29,913 nt of DNA, taken from the NCBI GenBank assembly GCA_035505995.1, contig DATJQF010000224.1, positions 1 to 29,913 of the forward strand, written 5' to 3'. Shown here piece after piece: positions 16,248 through 24,149 of the stretch. This DNA comes from DATJQF01 sp035505995 (GTDB taxonomy: Bacteria; Bacteroidota; Bacteroidia; Bacteroidales; FEN-979). Numbering within the stretch: position 1 is the stretch's first letter; each line of letters begins with the position of its first letter. The notes beneath the pieces were generated by a model. The model had not been told where the DNA came from. It did no database searches and worked only from the letters and a program-made list of their open reading frames with translations. The position numbers were made by a program, and so were the translations under genes.

Positions 16248-17668
16248 ACCGAAGCGATTTCCTCTGTCTGACCCCTTTGCTGATCGTTGCCGGAGCACCG
16301 ATCCTGATCATGCTGACCGTGGCATTCCGGAGGAATTTTCGGGTCATTTACGGGTTCTCCCTGCTGGCATTCCTGGCGGCTTTTCTTTCGGTGATCCTGC
16401 TGAAAGATACGATCCCGCATTCCGTATCCTCCCTGTTCGTGATGGACGGATTTACGGCGATGATTTCCGCGATCATCCTCTTCGCCTGCATGGCGGTCAC
16501 GGTATTTTCAAAGAATTTCATCCTGGTCCAGGAAAGCGAAAAGGAAGAGTACTTCATCATCCTGTTTGTGGCGGCCCTGGGCTCCCTGCTGCTGGCGGGA
16601 GCCAGCCACCTGGTCACCCTGTTCCTGGGGCTGGAGACGCTGAGCGTTTCCCTGTATATCCTGACCGCCTACCGAAGGGCCCTGGACCGTTCGGTGGAAG
16701 CCAGCGTAAAGTACCTGATCCTGGCATCGGTTTCTTCCGCCTTCCTGTTGTTCGGGATGGGGCTTATCTACATGGGAACAGGATCCCTGACCTTCAGCGG
16801 GATCGCAAGCTCCCTGGCGGCCCCCGGTTCCGCGACTCCGATCCTGCTGACCGGTTTCAGCATGATGCTGGCAGGGCTCGGTTTCAAGCTGGCGCTGGTG
16901 CCGTTCCATATGTGGACCCCCGATGTATACCAGGGAGCCCCCCTGCCGGTTACGATGTACATCGCCACTGTTTCCAAAGGGGCGGTAATGGCATTATTCC
17001 TGAGATTGTTCCTTGCCGTGCGGGGAGCTGAAAATTCCTTCCTGGTCCCGGTGATCACCGGGCTGGCGGTCTTATCCATGTTCTTCGGGAACCTGCTGGC
17101 CATCCGGCAGCAGAACATCAAGCGCATCCTGGCCTATTCCTCCATTTCCAACATGGGCTACCTGCTGGTCACCCTGCTGATCAGCTCGGGAGAGGGGATC
17201 CCCGCGGCCGTTTTTTATATCCTGTCCTATACCCTGACTACATTGGGCGCTTTCGGGGTGATCACCCTGGTCTCGAAGAGGGAACAGGATGCTGAGATGG
17301 TAGAGGATTACCGGGGGCTTTTCTGGAAAAAGCCCTGGATCGCGATCGTTTTCACCCTGGCGCTGCTTTCCCTGGCGGGGATACCGCTGACCACCGGCTT
17401 CATGGCCAAATTCTACCTGGTCTTTGCCGGGGTTCATTCCGGCCTGTGGCTCCTGGTGATCAGCCTGATCGTAAACAGTGTGATCGGGTTATATTATTAT
17501 CTCCGGGTGATCGTGGCCATGTTCTCCATGGGGAATGACCATGAGTTCGCTCACGGATCCGTCGGGGACCGCATCCTGCTGGCAATTCTTGCAGTGGGCA
17601 TACTCGGGATCGGGATCCTGCCTCAGTGGATCTTTCACCTCATCGTAAAATATTCACAGATTTTTTAA
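16244..17668 (+). CDS. nuoN: NADH-quinone oxidoreductase subunit N
   Basis: NuoN is the proximal antiporter-like proton pump and the last gene of the operon. The 474 residues match the 485 of E. coli. Glu131 (LFLGLETLSVSLYIL) and Lys215 (GLGFKLALVPFHMWTPDVYQ) are the functional glutamate and lysine. IKRILAYSSISNMGYLLV and LLSLAGIPLTTGFMAKFYL are standard motifs. The start is fixed by the ATGA overlap with nuoM. It ends in a run of T inside the coding sequence, 33 bp before the convergent diiron protein gene. Confidence 0.97.
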   Translation: MNRSDFLCLTPLLIVAGAPILIMLTVAFRRNFRVIYGFSLLAFLAAFLSVILLKDTIPHSVSSLFVMDGFTAMISAIILFACMAVTVFSKNFILVQESEKEEYFIILFVAALGSLLLAGASHLVTLFLGLETLSVSLYILTAYRRALDRSVEASVKYLILASVSSAFLLFGMGLIYMGTGSLTFSGIASSLAAPGSATPILLTGFSMMLAGLGFKLALVPFHMWTPDVYQGAPLPVTMYIATVSKGAVMALFLRLFLAVRGAENSFLVPVITGLAVLSMFFGNLLAIRQQNIKRILAYSSISNMGYLLVTLLISSGEGIPAAVFYILSYTLTTLGAFGVITLVSKREQDAEMVEDYRGLFWKKPWIAIVFTLALLSLAGIPLTTGFMAKFYLVFAGVHSGLWLLVISLIVNSVIGLYYYLRVIVAMFSMGNDHEFAHGSVGDRILLAILAVGILGIGILPQWIFHLIVKYSQIF

Positions 17669-17674
17669 CGGGAT

Positions 17675-17691
17675 AAAGCCGTGCTGGCTTT
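17675..17691. terminator. weak hairpin between convergent genes
   Basis: AAAGCC at 17675-17680 pairs perfectly with GGCTTT at 17686-17691 around a 5-nt loop. It lies exactly between the nuoN stop and the stop of the convergent diiron gene. No T-run follows on either strand, so it is at best a weak bidirectional terminator. Confidence 0.35.
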
Positions 17692-17700
17692 CGCGGCCTG

Positions 17701-18162
17701 TCAGAGAAAATGCCGGATCTCTTCCGCGTGCTCTTTTTCCTCTTCAATGATCTGCCGGATCAGCCTGCGGGAATCCGATTTGGCCCTTTTTTCCAGTTCC
17801 ACGTAGAAATCGATGCTGTCGTTTTCAAACTTCAGCGCAATTTCCAACGCATCCTTCGCGGTGCTGACGGTCTGGGCCAGGTGAACCCCTGCCTCAGGCT
17901 TTCCGAAAATGTGCGATTCGGCAAGATGGCTGACATAGGCTGATGCATCATCCGCAGCGATCTCATAATCTTCCGGTTCGTAGGAAGCCAGCAGTTTCTG
18001 AAAGATGGCAATATGCTGAAGCTCTTTCTCCGCCAGTTCAACAAGCAGGCTGTAGATATCCCCCGATTGCTTCAGTTTTTCTGCAGCTGCATTATAAAAA
18101 GCATTGCCGTTCTCTTCGATCCGTACGGCAATTTCCACTATCTCTTGTCCGGAATAATACAT
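17701..18162 (-). CDS. rubrerythrin-like diiron (ferritin-like) protein
   Basis: This small helical protein of 153 residues has two pseudo-symmetric halves of a four-helix bundle. The candidate iron ligands repeat: Glu16/17 (EENGNAFY) and Glu46-x-x-His49 (EKELQH) in the first half, Glu112 (KFENDSIDFY) and Glu141-x-x-His144 (EEEKEH) in the second. This is the erythrin-type diiron pattern. There is no Cys and no rubredoxin domain, so it lacks the built-in electron carrier of classical rubrerythrin. A role in peroxide reduction or iron handling in the cytosol follows from the family, but electron donor and substrate are unknown. It converges on the nuo operon and is divergent from the T9SS protein gene, sharing a short AT-rich promoter region. 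Confidence 0.9.
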   Translation of the reverse strand: MYYSGQEIVEIAVRIEENGNAFYNAAAEKLKQSGDIYSLLVELAEKELQHIAIFQKLLASYEPEDYEIAADDASAYVSHLAESHIFGKPEAGVHLAQTVSTAKDALEIALKFENDSIDFYVELEKRAKSDSRRLIRQIIEEEKEHAEEIRHFL

Positions 18163-18184
18163 ATCGATAAATTAATAAGAACAG

Positions 18185-18192
18185 CAAAAGTA
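18185..18192 (-). promoter_or_regulatory. -7 box for the diiron protein gene
   Basis: The minus strand reads TACTTTTG, a perfect TAnnTTTG element, 23 bp before the ATG at 18162. The region upstream on this strand is a poly-A tract. No clear TTG -33 element is found. Confidence 0.5.
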
Positions 18193-18207
18193 ACGAAATT
18201 TTTTTTT

Positions 18208-18215
18208 TATCTTTG
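18208..18215 (+). promoter_or_regulatory. -7 box for the T9SS protein gene
   Basis: TATCTTTG, followed by CA, is a perfect Bacteroidota -7 element preceded by a run of ten T. Transcription would start near 18222, giving a leader of about 36 nt to the ATG at 18258. It lies 15 bp from the divergent box for the diiron gene, so the two promoters overlap and RNA polymerase binding at one may exclude the other. Confidence 0.55.
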
Positions 18216-18257
18216 CATTGGAAAACACCATCTGTAATTATTAATCCTCAAACCCTT

Positions 18258-20591
18258 ATGAAAAAATCCTTACTTACTCTGGTTGCACTTGTCGCGACCG
18301 TGCTAGCGTTTACGCAAAATGTTCCGAGGAACATGGTGATCCTGGAAATAGCCACCGGGACCTGGTGCCAGTGGTGTCCGGGCGCATCCAATGCAGCCGA
18401 CCAGTTAGTATCCGAAGGGAAATCAGTCGCTGTGATTGAAAATCACGATGCCGATTCGTTTTCCAATACCGGATCTGATTCAAGAAATACTTATTATGGA
18501 ATTTCCGGGTACCCAACGGCAAAATTCGATGGAACCGTGTCTTATGTAGGAGGAGCCCTTTGCCCCAGTGGGACTGTGTATTCCAACTATCTCCCGCTGT
18601 ATAACCAGGAGATCAACACTCCTTCGCCGATCAAGATCTGCCTGTCGGGATCAAGCGTCGGGAATAATTACACGATCAATGTGGTGCTGACCAAAGTCGG
18701 AACCGTCAGCGGATCTGACCTTCGTCTGCACCTGGTCGTCACCGAATCGCATATTCCTTTTTCGTGGCAGGGTTGCGAAACGGAATGCAATTATGTGAAC
18801 CGGCTGATGGTTCCTACTCCCGCCGGAACCTCGTTTTCCTTTGGGTCAGGAAATGTCCAGAACTTCAACCTGAATTTCACCAAGGATGCAAGCTGGGTGA
18901 CGACCAACTGCTCGGTTATCGCATTTGTCCAGGATTATCCTTCCAAAACGGTGTATAACGGATGCCAGTCAAATTTAAGCACCCTTCCCTCTTCCATGTT
19001 GGCGCTGACCGACTTTACGGGAACTCCCACCACGGGATGCACTCCGCTTAACGTGAACTTCAACGCCGCCGGAACGGGCATCACGACCTATGCCTGGACA
19101 TTCCCCGGCGGGAACCCCGGTACTTCCACTGCTTCCACGCCGGCCATCACCTATGATAACGGAGGAGCCTACAATGTTTCATTGGTGGTGACCAACGGCG
19201 TGTGCAAGGATTCCCTGGGTAAGAACAATTATATCAACCCAACACAGGGTGCCGGACAGGCCACCCAGCCGGTAGGGAACACGGGAATGTGCATCAATCC
19301 CCCGGATCAGACCTACACTACCTCTTCGCTCCCGAGCGCTACTTCCTATACCTGGGACCTGCAGCCTCCTTCGGCAGGCGTACTTACACCGAACGGAACC
19401 TCCTGCACGGTTAATTTCGACAATGCTTACTCCGGGACAGCAGCCCTCAAGGTAAGAGGCAGCAATTCCTGCGGAGATGGTCCCTGGTCACCTCAGCTCG
19501 ACATTACGGTCTATGCAACTCCGGGCACACCGGGCACTCCTTCGGGACCTGCCTCTGTTTGCGAGAATACCCAGACAACCTATTCCACAACCGGCACCTC
19601 ACCGGTCACAGGGTATACCTGGGAGGTCATTCCGACAGCTGCCGGGACGCTCAGCCCCAGCGGGACGACGGTGACGGTCACCTGGTCGGTTTCTTTCTCG
19701 GGTACGGCAGAACTGCATGTGAAAGGGATCAACGGAACCTGTGAAGGCCCCTGGTCCAATAACCTTGATATCACTGTTAATACCATTCCTTCGCCTTTCA
19801 ATGTCACCGGAGGCGGGACCTATTGTGCAGTTGGCGGGACCGGATTAGCGGTCGGACTGGATGGATCGCAACTCGGAGTAAATTATACCCTCTACCTGGA
19901 TGGTGTGGCCACGGGCTCACCGGTAGCGGGAACCGGCTCTCCCATTACCTTCGGCAACCAGATGGCCGCCGGGATCTACTCCGTGATCGGGGAGAACCCG
20001 ACCACTACCTGCAACAATACCATGTACGGGCAGGCGAATATTTACATCGATCCGCAGGCACCCGGTATCCCCGGTACGCCGACAGGACCCGGAACGACTA
20101 CCGCAGGGAACACCGACGATTACACTACAACGGGTGCGACGTATGCCAGCAGCTACAGCTGGACGGTTACTCCGGGTAACGCGGGAACCTTCTCCGGCAA
20201 CGGACTTACGGGGACCATCCTCTGGAATGTATCCTATTCCGGTTCCGCTACGGTCAATGTCCAGGGATTCAACACCTGCGGCGGAGGGAATTTCTCGGTC
20301 GACGTACCAGTCAACGTACTCCCGGCAACCGGAATTCCTGAAGCAGGCAAGCCGCAACAGATCAGCCTGTATCCGAACCCGGCCGATGGATTTATCAACC
20401 TCGTCCCGGTCCGGAATATGAAGGTCAATGTGAAAGTGCTGAATACGGTCGGTTCCGTGGTCCTGTACCTGGAGAACCTGGAACTCAACGGCACGTACCG
20501 CATCAATACCGGTTCACTTACCCCGGGCGTGTATTTCTTCAACATCACCGGCAGCGACCTGCAGGAGATCCAGAAGGTGGTGATCCGATAA
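18258..20591 (+). CDS. secreted Omp28-type protein with PKD/Ig repeats and T9SS sorting domain
   Basis: The product is a 777-residue extracellular or surface protein. Residues 1-19 are a signal peptide (MKKSLLTLVALVATVLAFT). The frame is open 15 codons upstream, but the ATG at 18258 puts the signal peptide first. Residues about 22-255 form an Omp28-like domain with a thioredoxin-type motif Cys37-x-x-Cys40 (TGTWCQWCPG). A PKD domain follows (about 260-335, TYAWTFPGG and YNVSLVVTNG), then three related Ig-like repeats with the shared phrase YTWxxxPxxAGTLxPxG, and a separate beta domain around YCAVGGTGLAVG. The last 75 residues (SLYPNPADGFINL to the end) are a type A T9SS sorting domain. It is monocistronic, with its own promoter and terminator. 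A redox or disulfide role is possible from CxxC but unproven. Confidence 0.9.
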   Translation: MKKSLLTLVALVATVLAFTQNVPRNMVILEIATGTWCQWCPGASNAADQLVSEGKSVAVIENHDADSFSNTGSDSRNTYYGISGYPTAKFDGTVSYVGGALCPSGTVYSNYLPLYNQEINTPSPIKICLSGSSVGNNYTINVVLTKVGTVSGSDLRLHLVVTESHIPFSWQGCETECNYVNRLMVPTPAGTSFSFGSGNVQNFNLNFTKDASWVTTNCSVIAFVQDYPSKTVYNGCQSNLSTLPSSMLALTDFTGTPTTGCTPLNVNFNAAGTGITTYAWTFPGGNPGTSTASTPAITYDNGGAYNVSLVVTNGVCKDSLGKNNYINPTQGAGQATQPVGNTGMCINPPDQTYTTSSLPSATSYTWDLQPPSAGVLTPNGTSCTVNFDNAYSGTAALKVRGSNSCGDGPWSPQLDITVYATPGTPGTPSGPASVCENTQTTYSTTGTSPVTGYTWEVIPTAAGTLSPSGTTVTVTWSVSFSGTAELHVKGINGTCEGPWSNNLDITVNTIPSPFNVTGGGTYCAVGGTGLAVGLDGSQLGVNYTLYLDGVATGSPVAGTGSPITFGNQMAAGIYSVIGENPTTTCNNTMYGQANIYIDPQAPGIPGTPTGPGTTTAGNTDDYTTTGATYASSYSWTVTPGNAGTFSGNGLTGTILWNVSYSGSATVNVQGFNTCGGGNFSVDVPVNVLPATGIPEAGKPQQISLYPNPADGFINLVPVRNMKVNVKVLNTVGSVVLYLENLELNGTYRINTGSLTPGVYFFNITGSDLQEIQKVVIR

Positions 20592-20611
20592 CCCATTTAA
20601 AGCCAACCGAT

Positions 20612-20644
20612 AAAGCCCGGGCCAGCACCCCCGGGCTTTTTTTT
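20612..20644 (+). terminator. strong intrinsic terminator
   Basis: AAAGCCCGGG (20612-20621) pairs perfectly with CCCGGGCTTT (20630-20639) around an 8-nt loop and runs into eight T (20637-20644). It ends the T9SS protein gene and lies 19 bp before the next start codon. Confidence 0.88.
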
Positions 20645-20663
20645 GCGAAATTTGCAATCCGCT

Positions 20664-22373
20664 ATGAACAGCAAGGATCTCGAGAAATATTCGTCCGCCT
20701 TCACGCTTTCCGACATGGAGATCTTTATCTTCCCGGATCTCATGTACGCCATGGTGCTGGCAAATATCCTGTCGCCTGAGATCTGGAAATGGAGGCATGA
20801 CCCATGGTTTTCGGGGATCGAAAAGATGGCCCCTCTCAAGCGGATCCACCGGGTCAAGCAATTTATCATGGACCGGTACGATTTTAACCTCGATCTGGAA
20901 ACCTGGGGCCTGACCGATAAGCAGACCGAGATCAACCGCTTCGGGGAGTTTATTGATCCGGATGTCCTGTCACGCTCCAACGCACTGTTCGGGTATGAAG
21001 GGGACAAATATTATTTCAGCATGGATATCCGCAGGCATTTCGGACTGGATAAATACGATTCGGATGTCATTCCGTACTGGAAGACGGAGACCGTTGAAGC
21101 CATGAATGCTTTCCGGTTCAAGCCCGGTCGTGAGCGGGGAGCCGGGGAGTGCGTTTCACTCGCCTGCCTTTACGCAGCCGCGCTGTTCATCGCCGGACGG
21201 ATCCCGCTGGAGAAAATATTCCTGATGGGAACGCCCCTGCATTCCCAGAATTTCATCCTCACCGACGAGGGGGTTCTGACCAATAACCGAAGGATCATCA
21301 CGAAACCGATGTGGTTCAACGGGACCGAGCTCACCACCCTTGCACGGAGGGCACTGGAGAATGAGCAGGTAACTATCGTTGCCCATGGATCAGGTTATAT
21401 TCATTCCCTTTACCCGGAAGCTACGATTGACAAGGAGGCGTACCTTAAATTCAGGGACCGGCTGAACCGCTACCTGGAATCCCCCCTCAGCTTCGAAACG
21501 TTTGTTAATTTCCTGAGATCCCATAACCGGTACCAGAAGTTCTTTCAACTTACCTGGGTTCAATCCGGAATACAGAAATATATCCCGCTGGAAAAGGCGT
21601 TCAGCTATGAGCATGGCAGCAAGAACCGCCTGGGGGACCGGACTGCCCGGAACCTGCTTGCAGAGATCGATGAAGAGGACCTTATCCCGCAACCGGTCGA
21701 CTTCCGTGCGATCCTGGATGCCGGAGACCCGTTATACACCCTCACGGATCTCACTGAATTCCGGAACAGGTTCCTGGAACAGTATCCCCGCTTTGCCAAT
21801 CATACCGCATTCTTCCAGGATCTGAAAAAATTCCATCATACCAATCCCAAGCTGCCGTCGGTCAATAAGACGTATTTGGAGCCGGCGGGACACCGGGACA
21901 CCGGGTCACCGGAGAACTTATTTGCATTATCTCCGGATCTGTCGCAGGAGGAAATCTCCAGCCAGCTTTCTGCATGGAGGCAACTTTCGCCGGTCGCCGA
22001 TCTTGCCTTCTATGCAGGGCGCTATATGGATGCGTGCGACTGGAAGCCATTTCTGAAAGCAGCCTTTGAAAGAAACCCCGTTTCCCTGGAGTTCTTTCAT
22101 GAAATGGATCTGGATCAGGTTTATCGTGATCTCCAGTCGTGGCCCGATAAATCCATCTATGACGGGAACCGGATGGCGATGCCCGACGAGGTCGTGAACT
22201 TTAAGCGGGGAGACGGCCTTGAAAAGGCGCTGACACTGGTAAATTGCATTAAATCCCGGAAAGAAGATGACCACCTGCACCTGGTCCGGTCCGGAAAAGA
22301 GATCCGGGTAAAGCTTCCTCATAAAAACTTCCTTTTCACCACCCGGAAGAATCTGGAGATCCCCCCTCTCTGA
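20664..22373 (+). CDS. conserved-looking hypothetical protein with transglutaminase-like Cys/His motif
   Basis: I do not recognise this 569-residue protein as a named family. No signal peptide or membrane segment is seen, so it is probably cytosolic. The frame is open 7 codons upstream of the chosen ATG. The middle contains GAGECVSLACLYAAALFIAG with Cys163, then TPLHSQNFI with His193, then acidic/amide residues Asp201 and Asn207/Asn208. That spacing and the helix after the Cys resemble the transglutaminase-like/papain-like Cys-His-Asp core (GxCxxxAxLxxAxLRxxG). The N-terminal 150 residues (YAMVLANILSPEIWKWRHDPW) and C-terminal 200 residues are unassigned. A three-unit 8-bp tandem repeat sits at 21887-21910 in a linker. 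It follows a terminator and seems to be transcribed alone. Protease, amidase or inactive roles are all possible. Confidence 0.8.
   Translation: MNSKDLEKYSSAFTLSDMEIFIFPDLMYAMVLANILSPEIWKWRHDPWFSGIEKMAPLKRIHRVKQFIMDRYDFNLDLETWGLTDKQTEINRFGEFIDPDVLSRSNALFGYEGDKYYFSMDIRRHFGLDKYDSDVIPYWKTETVEAMNAFRFKPGRERGAGECVSLACLYAAALFIAGRIPLEKIFLMGTPLHSQNFILTDEGVLTNNRRIITKPMWFNGTELTTLARRALENEQVTIVAHGSGYIHSLYPEATIDKEAYLKFRDRLNRYLESPLSFETFVNFLRSHNRYQKFFQLTWVQSGIQKYIPLEKAFSYEHGSKNRLGDRTARNLLAEIDEEDLIPQPVDFRAILDAGDPLYTLTDLTEFRNRFLEQYPRFANHTAFFQDLKKFHHTNPKLPSVNKTYLEPAGHRDTGSPENLFALSPDLSQEEISSQLSAWRQLSPVADLAFYAGRYMDACDWKPFLKAAFERNPVSLEFFHEMDLDQVYRDLQSWPDKSIYDGNRMAMPDEVVNFKRGDGLEKALTLVNCIKSRKEDDHLHLVRSGKEIRVKLPHKNFLFTTRKNLEIPPL
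21887..21910 (+). repeat. 8-bp tandem repeat inside a coding sequence
   Basis: GGGACACC occurs twice in tandem (21887-21894 and 21895-21902) and is followed by GGGTCACC (21903-21910). It encodes part of a Gly/Ser/Pro-type linker (AGHRDTGSPEN) in the hypothetical protein. The unit is not a multiple of three, so slippage by one copy would shift the frame. Confidence 0.7.
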
Positions 22374-22604
22374 TTATTAGTCAGCCCTTGCAGGATTTCA
22401 TAACTTTCTCAGCGGAGATTTTGCAACCGCACAAACTTATCATCCCCCGGTGGATTCTATGAAGCTCCGGAGTACTTATCACCAATCCTTCAGGCACCTG
22501 CCTGTACCGCTTGGTCTCCGGGGATGGCACCTTAACATCCGGCAGGCTATCTGTTTTATAATTATCTGTTTTTCGTACTTTTGCCGATCCAAGAGGATTC
22601 ATGG
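22374..22604. other. 231-bp spacer with inverted repeats before glyS
   Basis: No convincing gene is seen here. A 77-codon frame on the minus strand overlaps the glyS start and has no recognisable features. CATCCCCCGG at 22441-22450 can pair with CCGGGGATG at 22518-22526 (one bulged C), enclosing about 67 nt. Inside this, CAGGC at 22491-22495 pairs with GCCTG at 22500-22504, and the palindrome CTCCGGAG lies at 22465-22472. The spacer could encode a structured RNA on either strand, or be a decayed sequence. Confidence 0.35.
22576..22583 (+). promoter_or_regulatory. -7 box for glyS
   Basis: TACTTTTG is a perfect TAnnTTTG element, 21 bp before the glyS ATG at 22605. It is preceded by AT-rich sequence with TGTTTT about 20 bp upstream in place of a clear TTG -33 box. 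The leader would be about 15 nt. Confidence 0.55.
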
Positions 22605-24131
22605 ATGGCAACAAACGAAGACCTTTTCAGAAAGATCATTTCCCACGCCAAGGAATACGGATATGTATTCCCTTCGAGCGAGATCTACGACGGGCTGAGC
22701 GCCGTTTATGATTACGGACCGTTCGGCTCCGAGCTCAAGAAAAATATCCGGGACTACTGGTGGAGGTCGATGGTACAGCTCCATGAGAATATCGTCGGCA
22801 TCGATGCCGCCATCTTCATGCACCCGATGGTGTGGAAGGCCTCCGGCCATGTGGACGCCTTCAACGACCCGATGATCGATAACAAGGACTCCAAGAAGCG
22901 TTACCGTGCGGATGTGCTGGTTGAAGATCATCTTCAGAAGATCGAGGATAAGATCACCAAGGAGGTGGAAAAGGCCCGCCAGAGGTTCGGCGCCTCCTTC
23001 GATGAAAAAATGTTCCGGGAAACCAATCCCCGCGTAAAGGAACACCAGGGGAAGGTTGAGGACATCAAAAAACGGTTGTACGGTTCGCTGGACAAAAATG
23101 ATTTTGCGGCGGTCAAGGCGCTGATCGAGGAGCTCGGGATCGTTTGCCCGATCTCCGGCACCCGCAACTGGACGGAAGTCCGCCAGTTCAACCTGATGTT
23201 CTCCACCCAGATGGGATCGGTGAACGAGGATTCCGGCGAGATCTACCTGCGGCCGGAAACCGCGCAGGGCATCTTTGTAAACTTCCTGAACGTGATGAAA
23301 TCCGCCCGGATGAAGATCCCCTTCGGGATCGCACAAACCGGCAAGGCTTTCCGCAACGAGATCGTGGCCCGGCAGTTCCTGTTCCGCATGCGGGAGTTCG
23401 AGCAGATGGAGATGCAGTACTTTGTCAAGCCCGGGGAGGAGATGAAGTGGTATGAGTTCTGGAAGGAGGAGCGTATGAAATGGCATCTATCGCTCGGGAT
23501 CCCGAAAGAAAAGTACCGGTTCCATACCCATGAAAAGCTGGCCCATTATGCCAATGCGGCCGCCGACATAGAATTCGATTTCCCGATCGGCTTCAAGGAG
23601 CTGGAGGGGATCCATTCGCGAACCGATTTCGACCTGGGTTCGCACCAGAAATATTCCGGGAAGAAGCTCCAGTATTTCGACCAGGAGACCAACGAATCGT
23701 ACGTTCCTTATGTGGTGGAGACCTCCATCGGGCTCGACCGTACATTTCTGGCGGTGTTGAGCCATGCCTACCGGGAAGAGAAGCTGGACGACGGAAGCGA
23801 ACGGGTCGTGCTCGGGATCCAGCCGATGCTGGCCCCGATCAAGGTAGCCGTTCTTCCGCTGGTCAAGAAAGACGGTCTCCCGGAGAAAGCCCGGTTGATC
23901 ATGGACCGGCTGGTGCCGGAGTTCCGTTGCTTTTACGAGGAAAAGGACACGATCGGGCGGCGCTATCGCCGCATGGACGCCATCGGAACGCCATTCGCCG
24001 TCACTATCGACCATCAGACGCTGCAGGACGACACCGTAACGATCCGCCATCGCGACACCATGCTGCAGGACCGGATCCCGTCGAAGGAAATCGCCGGCAT
24101 CGTCAGGGATAAATTAGCGCCGGGAAAATAA
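22605..24131 (+). CDS. glyS: glycyl-tRNA synthetase, dimeric type
   Basis: The enzyme charges tRNA-Gly with glycine in the cytosol. The 508 residues form the class II single-chain (alpha2) GlyRS found in Bacteroidota, not the alpha2beta2 form. The N-terminus FPSSEIYDGLSAVYDYGPFG is typical of the family. RPETAQGIFVNFLNV, motif 2 (GKAFRNEIVARQFLFRMREF, then EQMEMQYF) and motif 3 (TSIGLDRTFLAVL) mark the catalytic core, and the C-terminal anticodon domain starts near LGIQPMLAPIKVAVLPL. The start is the ATG at 22605; an in-frame TTG 24 bp upstream gives no family similarity. It is followed 18 bp later by the DUF218 gene, so the two and pth likely form one transcript. Confidence 0.96.
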   Translation: MATNEDLFRKIISHAKEYGYVFPSSEIYDGLSAVYDYGPFGSELKKNIRDYWWRSMVQLHENIVGIDAAIFMHPMVWKASGHVDAFNDPMIDNKDSKKRYRADVLVEDHLQKIEDKITKEVEKARQRFGASFDEKMFRETNPRVKEHQGKVEDIKKRLYGSLDKNDFAAVKALIEELGIVCPISGTRNWTEVRQFNLMFSTQMGSVNEDSGEIYLRPETAQGIFVNFLNVMKSARMKIPFGIAQTGKAFRNEIVARQFLFRMREFEQMEMQYFVKPGEEMKWYEFWKEERMKWHLSLGIPKEKYRFHTHEKLAHYANAAADIEFDFPIGFKELEGIHSRTDFDLGSHQKYSGKKLQYFDQETNESYVPYVVETSIGLDRTFLAVLSHAYREEKLDDGSERVVLGIQPMLAPIKVAVLPLVKKDGLPEKARLIMDRLVPEFRCFYEEKDTIGRRYRRMDAIGTPFAVTIDHQTLQDDTVTIRHRDTMLQDRIPSKEIAGIVRDKLAPGK

Positions 24132-24149
24132 CATCAAAGCCCACCTCAT

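Noticed and set aside
22374..22450. CTGAGA on the minus strand as a possible TPP riboswitch
   Set aside because: The other conserved THI-box segments are missing, and glyS is not a thiamine gene.
22381..22614. 77-codon minus-strand frame before glyS
   Set aside because: It overlaps the glyS start, has no ribosome-binding site and no protein-like pattern. The spacer is better treated as non-coding.
22599..23486. 295-codon frame on the minus strand
   Set aside because: It is antisense to glyS, whose motifs are unambiguous.
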